Positions 13,853-21,749 of a stretch of 64,000 nt of DNA are shown piece by piece (position 1 is the stretch's first letter; each line of letters begins with the position of its first letter). The notes under the pieces are model-generated. The model was given only the letters and a program-made list of their open reading frames with translations, had not been told where the DNA came from and searched no databases. The position numbers and the translations under genes were made by a program. Source of the DNA: Nectonema munidae. Its lineage: Eukaryota; Nematomorpha; Nectonematoida; Nectonematidae. The stretch is taken from NCBI GenBank assembly GCA_030549495.1, contig JAUIRK010000982.1:1-64000 (forward strand). Reading direction: 5' to 3'.

Positions 13853-16413
13853 GGCTCTAGCGAGCTTTCGCTCTTTTGCTAGGCATGTTTTAAACTTTAT
13901 TGAAGAAAGAAACACACAAAATATTGGTATAAACACAACAACAGAAAATTGATAATAAAAGGTAACAAGAGTTATAGGGTGGGTTTCAGGGTGGGGGAAA
14001 CAAAAAGAGACTAACGCTAAGGGGCGTGCGCCGCCTTATATAGCCCTGTATGCTCCCCCGTGCCCCTTAGTCCGTTCTTGATGGTTTGTCTGCTGGATTT
14101 ATTCCGGATGGGATGTACATTGTGTTCTGTTGTACTTTCTTCAAAAGAATTGGGAAGGATTTTTCGAATCTTCTGATGATATATTGCAGATTTCTGGATT
14201 CGGATCCATTGTTTATTGCCACTTGCGCTGCCACCAAGCTGTCCGAGAAGAATGTGCAATTGTCCGGATATTGAGTGGCGGCGAGGAGTAGCGCTGTGAG
14301 TTCGTTTGTGTTTATTGAGGAGGAGGAGATTGCTGGAAAAGTTTGTATTCCATTTGGTCCCACGATAGCTATCTTCTTCAGCGTAGCGTCCATGAAGATT
14401 GGTACTGTATCATCTCGCTTTGCCAATATTGGGATTGTTCTTTTTAGCTCCTTCCATGCCTCCATCCATGTTCTTTTAGGTAGGGGTTCGCCTTTTAAAA
14501 CCTTGAAGAGTGGAGAGTATTTGCGGAATTTCCTGGGAACACATCCAAGAAAATACTGGATGTATCCCAGGATCTTCTGGAGAGGCTTTATAGGAGGATT
14601 ATCTTCAAAGGATGCTCCCGCGAGGATGGTGAGTGCTGCCTTTAGCTTTGATTTGGTTGAGGTCTTTAGCTTTAGACATCTATCTTGTAAGTTTACCGTG
14701 ATTCCTAGAAAGTTGAATACGCGTTTCGGAGATGTAAAAGACTTCTCCATGTTTAGGACCATTCCGTTATCCGTGCAAAACTGGACAAACTCGTCTGCGA
14801 TCTTCTTGAGGGAGTCTTTGGATTTTCCTAGAATGAGTAGGTCGTCCAAGTAGAGGAGCGTTTTGATGTCGTTTACTTTATCTTCTTTGAAGGCTGCTAC
14901 GATCTTTGAAAGCACCATTTGTAATACTCCCGGGCTAAAGTTCGCCCCCATAGGTAAAACTTTGAACTTGTAGGTTGTTCCTTTTGCTTTAAAGCAAAAA
15001 AGGTCTTGGTAAGCTTCGTGGAGTTTGATACCGTAGAAAGCTGAAGAAAAATCAAATTTTACGGCATGCGAGAATTCTTCAGGAATTTGTGATAGTTTGA
15101 GTGGAGCTGATAGTTTGCATTCCTCCGGTTTGAATAATGATTTCGTAAAAGCGAAGTTTTGAACGAATCTTACTCCATTTCCACTTTTCGGGACGCAGAA
15201 AACCGGAGAGATGATTTTTGCGGTATGTGTTTCAGCTATGACTCCATTTTCTAATAATTTAGGTATTACTTTATTTTCGATGCAGTCTTTTTGATGTTTA
15301 GGTAATTTCGTGAATCTTGAAAAAGAGCCATACGGCAATGAAGAAATTATGGTAGGAGCGTAGCCATATTTGAGAATTTTCTTTACTTTTGCCGATTTTA
15401 GGTTTGGAGGAGATGTCCATTTTGCATGGACGCAGGTAAAGGTTTCTTCGCTTGTAAAAGCAGGTAGTTTAGGGACATTATCCAAAAATTTCTTGGTGAC
15501 TTCTTTTATTGAAAAGTCCGTTGGTGATTCCATCTCCTCCAGATATTGGCTGTCGTCACTTTCGGAGCCATCGTTGTCACTCTCCCCATTGCCCGAGTCG
15601 TCTTCCGCGGGTTGCGGTTCGTCGGCTGGCACCTGTTCTAGCTCTCCGGAGAGCACGGACGAAAAAATTATTCTCCAGGTCATTGGAGAGAAGAATTTCT
15701 TGTTAAGCAAATATTGTAATTGTACTTGCATCTTTTCCCCTAATTCGGGAGTATCAGGATGTGACTTTATAAATTCAATAAAATCTCTGGGAGTGAGCCC
15801 TGGATCTTCATCTTCTGTCACATCTAGTTTTAATTTACTTACAATTCTTTGCAAGACGTCGGAATCCTTCTCTTCCAACTCTGGAATGGCTATTTCAACT
15901 TCGTTTTCGATAGCTTCTTTTACCATTTCCATTGTTGGCCAATCTTCTGTGTGAGTAATTCCATCGAACCGCTCCTCGCGGGTTTCGTCTGATGACAGAG
16001 ACGAAAGACTACCTAGCGATAAAGCGGGAGTAGAGCATAGATACGGGTAGGGTTGCTCCTCTTGAAGAAAAGAGGCAATTGGATCCTCAGTCAAGGTTGC
16101 GAAGGAGGCATCCTTGTGAGGGACAGACACGTTTGTTATGTCTGTCAACGCCCGAATAAAGGAGCTATTTCTGGCCTCCTTTGCCCTTGCCCTTCTTTCC
16201 TGGCGCTTGGAAAGCGAGCCTTGGTCGAAAGAACTTTGGATCGGGCGTTGGGATGTTTAATGCCGAGAGTCCCGCTGAGCCTACTTGCTTCGCGGCTGCT
16301 TCCCATGTGGATTGGGTAGCTAGGCACGCGGTAGTAGCACATTGGTTGACGGCAGCGACATCTTCTAGCGACAATATATAAATATAATATATATTGTTTT
16401 GTTATATTTTTTT
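13853..16413 (-). mobile_element. Unit A1 of block A
   Basis: In its own direction (right to left) it holds the end of the gag-like gene (about 16,165-16,374), the whole pol frame, the 3' promoter (TATATAA at 14,036-14,042), the AATAAA signal (13,896-13,901) and the terminal stem-loop (13,853-13,884). A run of T on the plus strand at 13,838-13,852 is its poly(A) tail, joined directly to satellite. It shares two marker bases with unit A2 that differ in A3 and A4. Confidence 0.92.
14067..16148 (-). CDS. pol of unit A1: reverse transcriptase and RNase H
   Basis: A frame of 693 codons. Residues 1-230 are acidic and rich in Ser and Asp, with no domain I recognise. The reverse transcriptase spans about 240-540, with KFDFSSAF (Asp366) and the catalytic YLDD box (433-436), then NMEKS and FNFLG. 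RNase H follows at about 575-693, with Asp587, Glu616 and Asp636, and the C-terminal signature NPADKPSR (Asp687). The frame ends right after this signature, so no integrase or tyrosine recombinase follows. No aspartic protease DTG/DSG motif is visible. The first codon of the range is TTG and the frame stays open upstream across the gag end, so the start is nominal. Expression by frameshift or as a gag fusion would be usual for such elements. The C-terminal signature recalls DIRS/Ngaro elements and hepadnaviruses. Confidence 0.9.
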   Translation of the reverse strand: MTDITNVSVPHKDASFATLTEDPIASFLQEEQPYPYLCSTPALSLGSLSSLSSDETREERFDGITHTEDWPTMEMVKEAIENEVEIAIPELEEKDSDVLQRIVSKLKLDVTEDEDPGLTPRDFIEFIKSHPDTPELGEKMQVQLQYLLNKKFFSPMTWRIIFSSVLSGELEQVPADEPQPAEDDSGNGESDNDGSESDDSQYLEEMESPTDFSIKEVTKKFLDNVPKLPAFTSEETFTCVHAKWTSPPNLKSAKVKKILKYGYAPTIISSLPYGSFSRFTKLPKHQKDCIENKVIPKLLENGVIAETHTAKIISPVFCVPKSGNGVRFVQNFAFTKSLFKPEECKLSAPLKLSQIPEEFSHAVKFDFSSAFYGIKLHEAYQDLFCFKAKGTTYKFKVLPMGANFSPGVLQMVLSKIVAAFKEDKVNDIKTLLYLDDLLILGKSKDSLKKIADEFVQFCTDNGMVLNMEKSFTSPKRVFNFLGITVNLQDRCLKLKTSTKSKLKAALTILAGASFEDNPPIKPLQKILGYIQYFLGCVPRKFRKYSPLFKVLKGEPLPKRTWMEAWKELKRTIPILAKRDDTVPIFMDATLKKIAIVGPNGIQTFPAISSSSINTNELTALLLAATQYPDNCTFFSDSLVAAQVAINNGSESRNLQYIIRRFEKSFPILLKKVQQNTMYIPSGINPADKPSRTD

Positions 16414-18974
16414 GGCTCTAGCGAGCTTTCGCTCTTTTGCTAGGCATGTTTTAAACTTTATTGAAGAAAGAAACACACAAAATATTGGTATAAACACAAC
16501 AACAGAAAATTGATAATAAAAGGTAACAAGAGTTATAGGGTGGGTTTCAGGGTGGGGGAAACAAAAAGAGACTAACGCTAAGGGGCGTGCGCCGCCTTAT
16601 ATAGCCCTGTATGCTCCCCCGTGCCCCTTAGTCCGTTCTTGATGGTTTGTCTGCTGGATTTATTCCGGATGGGATGTACATTGTGTTCTGTTGTACTTTC
16701 TTCAAAAGAATTGGGAAGGATTTTTCGAATCTTCTGATGATATATTGCAGATTTCTGGATTCGGATCCATTGTTTATTGCCACTTGCGCTGCCACCAAGC
16801 TGTCCGAGAAGAATGTGCAATTGTCCGGATATTGAGTGGCGGCGAGGAGTAGCGCTGTGAGTTCGTTTGTGTTTATTGAGGAGGAGGAGATTGCTGGAAA
16901 AGTTTGTATTCCATTTGGTCCCACGATAGCTATCTTCTTCAGCGTAGCGTCCATGAAGATTGGTACTGTATCATCTCGCTTTGCCAATATTGGGATTGTT
17001 CTTTTTAGCTCCTTCCATGCCTCCATCCATGTTCTTTTAGGTAGGGGTTCGCCTTTTAAAACCTTGAAGAGTGGAGAGTATTTGCGGAATTTCCTGGGAA
17101 CACATCCAAGAAAATACTGGATGTATCCCAGGATCTTCTGGAGAGGCTTTATAGGAGGATTATCTTCAAAGGATGCTCCCGCGAGGATGGTGAGTGCTGC
17201 CTTTAGCTTTGATTTGGTTGAGGTCTTTAGCTTTAGACATCTATCTTGTAAGTTTACCGTGATTCCTAGAAAGTTGAATACGCGTTTCGGAGATGTAAAA
17301 GACTTCTCCATGTTTAGGACCATTCCGTTATCCGTGCAAAACTGGACAAACTCGTCTGCGATCTTCTTGAGGGAGTCTTTGGATTTTCCTAGAATGAGTA
17401 GGTCGTCCAAGTAGAGGAGCGTTTTGATGTCGTTTACTTTATCTTCTTTGAAGGCTGCTACGATCTTTGAAAGCACCATTTGTAATACTCCCGGGCTAAA
17501 GTTCGCCCCCATAGGTAAAACTTTGAACTTGTAGGTTGTTCCTTTTGCTTTAAAGCAAAAAAGGTCTTGGTAAGCTTCGTGGAGTTTGATACCGTAGAAA
17601 GCTGAAGAAAAATCAAATTTTACGGCATGCGAGAATTCTTCAGGAATTTGTGATAGTTTGAGTGGAGCTGATAGTTTGCATTCCTCCGGTTTGAATAATG
17701 ATTTCGTAAAAGCGAAGTTTTGAACGAATCTTACTCCATTTCCACTTTTCGGGACGCAGAAAACCGGAGAGATGATTTTTGCGGTATGTGTTTCAGCTAT
17801 GACTCCATTTTCTAATAATTTAGGTATTACTTTATTTTCGATGCAGTCTTTTTGATGTTTAGGTAATTTCGTGAATCTTGAAAAAGAGCCATACGGCAAT
17901 GAAGAAATTATGGTAGGAGCGTAGCCATATTTGAGAATTTTCTTTACTTTTGCCGATTTTAGGTTTGGAGGAGATGTCCATTTTGCATGGACGCAGGTAA
18001 AGGTTTCTTCGCTTGTAAAAGCAGGTAGTTTAGGGACATTATCCAAAAATTTCTTGGTGACTTCTTTTATTGAAAAGTCCGTTGGTGATTCCATCTCCTC
18101 CAGATATTGGCTGTCGTCACTTTCGGAGCCATCGTTGTCACTCTCCCCATTGCCCGAGTCGTCTTCCGCGGGTTGCGGTTCGTCGGCTGGCACCTGTTCT
18201 AGCTCTCCGGAGAGCACGGACGAAAAAATTATTCTCCAGGTCATTGGAGAGAAGAATTTCTTGTTAAGCAAATATTGTAATTGTACTTGCATCTTTTCCC
18301 CTAATTCGGGAGTATCAGGATGTGACTTTATAAATTCAATAAAATCTCTGGGAGTGAGCCCTGGATCTTCATCTTCTGTCACATCTAGTTTTAATTTACT
18401 TACAATTCTTTGCAAGACGTCGGAATCCTTCTCTTCCAACTCTGGAATGGCTATTTCAACTTCGTTTTCGATAGCTTCTTTTACCATTTCCATTGTTGGC
18501 CAATCTTCTGTGTGAGTAATTCCATCGAACCGCTCCTCGCGGGTTTCGTCTGATGACAGAGACGAAAGACTACCTAGCGATAAAGCGGGAGTAGAGCATA
18601 GATACGGGTAGGGTTGCTCCTCTTGAAGAAAAGAGGCAATTGGATCCTCAGTCAAGGTTGCGAAGGAGGCATCCTTGTGAGGGACAGACACGTTTGTTAT
18701 GTCTGTCAACGCCCGAATAAAGGAGCTATTTCTGGCCTCCTTTGCCCTTGCCCTTCTTTCCTGGCGCTTGGAAAGCGAGCCTTGGTCGAAAGAACTTTGG
18801 ATCGGGCGTTGGGATGTTTAATGCCGAGAGTCCCGCTGAGCCTACTTGCTTCGCGGCTGCTTCCCATGTGGATTGGGTAGCTAGGCACGCGGTAGTAGCA
18901 CATTGGTTGACGGCAGCGACATCTTCTAGCGACAATATATAAATATAATATATATTGTTTTGTTATATTTTTTT
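16414..18974 (-). mobile_element. Unit A2 of block A
   Basis: Nearly identical to A1 and with the same parts: gag end (about 18,726-18,935), pol, 3' promoter (TATATAA at 16,597-16,603) and a stem-loop at 16,414-16,445. Its 3' end is joined to A1 through the AT-rich filler ending in a T-run at about 16,406-16,413, the only trace of an A-tail there. Confidence 0.92.
16628..18709 (-). CDS. pol of unit A2: reverse transcriptase and RNase H
   Basis: A 693-codon frame whose translation is identical to that of unit A1, including the YLDD box and the terminal NPADKPSR signature. It carries the same marker residue (Arg at 121) as A1, whereas A3 and A4 have Glu. The 3' promoter of its own unit lies just beyond its end and points toward unit A1, the next unit in the direction of transcription. 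Confidence 0.9.
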   Translation of the reverse strand: MTDITNVSVPHKDASFATLTEDPIASFLQEEQPYPYLCSTPALSLGSLSSLSSDETREERFDGITHTEDWPTMEMVKEAIENEVEIAIPELEEKDSDVLQRIVSKLKLDVTEDEDPGLTPRDFIEFIKSHPDTPELGEKMQVQLQYLLNKKFFSPMTWRIIFSSVLSGELEQVPADEPQPAEDDSGNGESDNDGSESDDSQYLEEMESPTDFSIKEVTKKFLDNVPKLPAFTSEETFTCVHAKWTSPPNLKSAKVKKILKYGYAPTIISSLPYGSFSRFTKLPKHQKDCIENKVIPKLLENGVIAETHTAKIISPVFCVPKSGNGVRFVQNFAFTKSLFKPEECKLSAPLKLSQIPEEFSHAVKFDFSSAFYGIKLHEAYQDLFCFKAKGTTYKFKVLPMGANFSPGVLQMVLSKIVAAFKEDKVNDIKTLLYLDDLLILGKSKDSLKKIADEFVQFCTDNGMVLNMEKSFTSPKRVFNFLGITVNLQDRCLKLKTSTKSKLKAALTILAGASFEDNPPIKPLQKILGYIQYFLGCVPRKFRKYSPLFKVLKGEPLPKRTWMEAWKELKRTIPILAKRDDTVPIFMDATLKKIAIVGPNGIQTFPAISSSSINTNELTALLLAATQYPDNCTFFSDSLVAAQVAINNGSESRNLQYIIRRFEKSFPILLKKVQQNTMYIPSGINPADKPSRTD

Positions 18975-21535
18975 GGCTCTAGCGAGCTTTCGCTCTTTTG
19001 CTAGGCATGTTTTAAACTTTATTGAAGAAAGAAACACACAAAATATTGGTATAAACACAACAACAGAAAATTGATAATAAAAGGTAACAAGAGTTATAGG
19101 GTGGGTTTCAGGGTGGGGGAAACAAAAAGAGACTAACGCTAAGGGGCGTGCGCCGCCTTATATAGCCCTGTATGCTCCCCCGTGCCCCTTAGTCCGTTCT
19201 TGATGGTTTGTCTGCTGGATTTATTCCGGATGGGATGTACATTGTGTTCTGTTGTACTTTCTTCAAAAGAATTGGGAAGGATTTTTCGAATCTTCTGATG
19301 ATATATTGCAGATTTCTGGATTCGGATCCATTGTTTATTGCCACTTGCGCTGCCACCAAGCTGTCCGAGAAGAATGTGCAATTGTCCGGATATTGAGTGG
19401 CGGCGAGGAGTAGCGCTGTGAGTTCGTTTGTGTTTATTGAGGAGGAGGAGATTGCTGGAAAAGTTTGTATTCCATTTGGTCCCACGATAGCTATCTTCTT
19501 CAGCGTAGCGTCCATGAAGATTGGTACTGTATCATCTCGCTTTGCCAATATTGGGATTGTTCTTTTTAGCTCCTTCCATGCCTCCATCCATGTTCTTTTA
19601 GGTAGGGGTTCGCCTTTTAAAACCTTGAAGAGTGGAGAGTATTTGCGGAATTTCCTGGGAACACATCCAAGAAAATACTGGATGTATCCCAGGATCTTCT
19701 GGAGAGGCTTTATAGGAGGATTATCTTCAAAGGATGCTCCCGCGAGGATGGTGAGTGCTGCCTTTAGCTTTGATTTGGTTGAGGTCTTTAGCTTTAGACA
19801 TCTATCTTGTAAGTTTACCGTGATTCCTAGAAAGTTGAATACGCGTTTCGGAGATGTAAAAGACTTCTCCATGTTTAGGACCATTCCGTTATCCGTGCAA
19901 AACTGGACAAACTCGTCTGCGATCTTCTTGAGGGAGTCTTTGGATTTTCCTAGAATGAGTAGGTCGTCCAAGTAGAGGAGCGTTTTGATGTCGTTTACTT
20001 TATCTTCTTTGAAGGCTGCTACGATCTTTGAAAGCACCATTTGTAATACTCCCGGGCTAAAGTTCGCCCCCATAGGTAAAACTTTGAACTTGTAGGTTGT
20101 TCCTTTTGCTTTAAAGCAAAAAAGGTCTTGGTAAGCTTCGTGGAGTTTGATACCGTAGAAAGCTGAAGAAAAATCAAATTTTACGGCATGCGAGAATTCT
20201 TCAGGAATTTGTGATAGTTTGAGTGGAGCTGATAGTTTGCATTCCTCCGGTTTGAATAATGATTTCGTAAAAGCGAAGTTTTGAACGAATCTTACTCCAT
20301 TTCCACTTTTCGGGACGCAGAAAACCGGAGAGATGATTTTTGCGGTATGTGTTTCAGCTATGACTCCATTTTCTAATAATTTAGGTATTACTTTATTTTC
20401 GATGCAGTCTTTTTGATGTTTAGGTAATTTCGTGAATCTTGAAAAAGAGCCATACGGCAATGAAGAAATTATGGTAGGAGCGTAGCCATATTTGAGAATT
20501 TTCTTTACTTTTGCCGATTTTAGGTTTGGAGGAGATGTCCATTTTGCATGGACGCAGGTAAAGGTTTCTTCGCTTGTAAAAGCAGGTAGTTTAGGGACAT
20601 TATCCAAAAATTTCTTGGTGACTTCTTTTATTGAAAAGTCCGTTGGTGACTCCATCTCCTCCAGATATTGGCTGTCGTCACTTTCGGAGCCATCGTTGTC
20701 ACTCTCCCCATTGCCCGAGTCGTCTTCCGCGGGTTGCGGTTCGTCGGCTGGCACCTGTTCTAGCTCTCCGGAGAGCACGGACGAAAAAATTATTCTCCAG
20801 GTCATTGGAGAGAAGAATTTCTTGTTAAGCAAATATTGTAATTGTACTTGCATCTTTTCCCCTAATTCGGGAGTATCAGGATGTGACTTTATAAATTCAA
20901 TAAAATCTTCGGGAGTGAGCCCTGGATCTTCATCTTCTGTCACATCTAGTTTTAATTTACTTACAATTCTTTGCAAGACGTCGGAATCCTTCTCTTCCAA
21001 CTCTGGAATGGCTATTTCAACTTCGTTTTCGATAGCTTCTTTTACCATTTCCATTGTTGGCCAATCTTCTGTGTGAGTAATTCCATCGAACCGCTCCTCG
21101 CGGGTTTCGTCTGATGACAGAGACGAAAGACTACCTAGCGATAAAGCGGGAGTAGAGCATAGATACGGGTAGGGTTGCTCCTCTTGAAGAAAAGAGGCAA
21201 TTGGATCCTCAGTCAAGGTTGCGAAGGAGGCATCCTTGTGAGGGACAGACACGTTTGTTATGTCTGTCAACGCCCGAATAAAGGAGCTATTTCTGGCCTC
21301 CTTTGCCCTTGCCCTTCTTTCCTGGCGCTTGGAAAGCGAGCCTTGGTCGAAAGAACTTTGGATCGGGCGTTGGGATGTTTAATGCCGAGAGTCCCGCTGA
21401 GCCTACTTGCTTCGCGGCTGCTTCCCATGTGGATTGGGTAGCTAGGCACGCGGTAGTAGCACATTGGTTGACGGCAGCGACATCTTCTAGCGACAATATA
21501 TAAATATAATATATATTGTTTTGTTATATTTTTTT
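18975..21535 (-). mobile_element. Unit A3 of block A
   Basis: Same layout as A1 and A2: gag end (about 21,287-21,496), pol, 3' promoter (TATATAA at 19,158-19,164) and terminal stem-loop. It belongs with A4 by two marker bases. The order of marker types along the block is therefore A1 and A2 alike, then A3 and A4 alike. Confidence 0.92.
19189..21270 (-). CDS. pol of unit A3: reverse transcriptase and RNase H
   Basis: A 693-codon frame with the same domain order as A1: acidic N-terminal region, reverse transcriptase with YLDD, and RNase H ending in NPADKPSR. The translation differs from A1 and A2 at residue 121 (Glu) and matches A4. Looks whole. Confidence 0.9.
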   Translation of the reverse strand: MTDITNVSVPHKDASFATLTEDPIASFLQEEQPYPYLCSTPALSLGSLSSLSSDETREERFDGITHTEDWPTMEMVKEAIENEVEIAIPELEEKDSDVLQRIVSKLKLDVTEDEDPGLTPEDFIEFIKSHPDTPELGEKMQVQLQYLLNKKFFSPMTWRIIFSSVLSGELEQVPADEPQPAEDDSGNGESDNDGSESDDSQYLEEMESPTDFSIKEVTKKFLDNVPKLPAFTSEETFTCVHAKWTSPPNLKSAKVKKILKYGYAPTIISSLPYGSFSRFTKLPKHQKDCIENKVIPKLLENGVIAETHTAKIISPVFCVPKSGNGVRFVQNFAFTKSLFKPEECKLSAPLKLSQIPEEFSHAVKFDFSSAFYGIKLHEAYQDLFCFKAKGTTYKFKVLPMGANFSPGVLQMVLSKIVAAFKEDKVNDIKTLLYLDDLLILGKSKDSLKKIADEFVQFCTDNGMVLNMEKSFTSPKRVFNFLGITVNLQDRCLKLKTSTKSKLKAALTILAGASFEDNPPIKPLQKILGYIQYFLGCVPRKFRKYSPLFKVLKGEPLPKRTWMEAWKELKRTIPILAKRDDTVPIFMDATLKKIAIVGPNGIQTFPAISSSSINTNELTALLLAATQYPDNCTFFSDSLVAAQVAINNGSESRNLQYIIRRFEKSFPILLKKVQQNTMYIPSGINPADKPSRTD

Positions 21536-21584
21536 GGCTCTAGCGAGCTTTCGCTCTTTTGCTAGGCATGTTTTAAACTTTATT
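21536..21584 (-). terminator. Poly(A) signal and terminal stem-loop
   Basis: On the minus strand AATAAA is followed 12 bases later by a two-part hairpin. The outer arms are CTAGC and GCTAG, an AAAA bulge sits on one side, the inner arms are GAGC and GCTC, and the loop is GAAA. The A-run starts a few bases after the hairpin wherever an element end meets other DNA. The same structure closes every unit of both blocks. It is also kept, with a different loop and a longer inner stem, in the relic at 48.09 kb. Confidence 0.75.
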
Positions 21585-21699
21585 GAAGAAAGAAACACAC
21601 AAAATATTGGTATAAACACAACAACAGAAAATTGATAATAAAAGGTAACAAGAGTTATAGGGTGGGTTTCAGGGTGGGGGAAACAAAAAGAGACTAACG

Positions 21700-21745
21700 C
21701 TAAGGGGCGTGCGCCGCCTTATATAGCCCTGTATGCTCCCCCGTG
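21700..21745 (-). promoter_or_regulatory. 3'-end promoter of the element (unit A4 copy)
   Basis: On the minus strand a TATATAAGGCGG box is followed by GC-rich CGCACGCCCC, TTAGCGTTAGTC and a T-rich stretch. It lies after the pol stop and before the poly(A) signal. Copies of the TATA box lie at 14,036-14,042, 16,597-16,603, 19,158-19,164, 33,959-33,965 and 36,522-36,528 (minus strand). On the plus strand they lie at 24,765-24,771 and in the two short end pieces. The box and the next 18 or so bases are unchanged in the old relic at 48.29 kb. Transcription from here would run through the element end into the next unit of an array. Inference from sequence only. Confidence 0.7.
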
Positions 21746-21749
21746 CCCC

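Noticed and set aside
14275-15954. Plus-strand open frames of 192 and 194 codons inside the pol regions, repeated in all units
   Set aside because: They are antisense to pol, repeat only because the units repeat, and show no domain or start context. The minus-strand reading has clear enzyme motifs.
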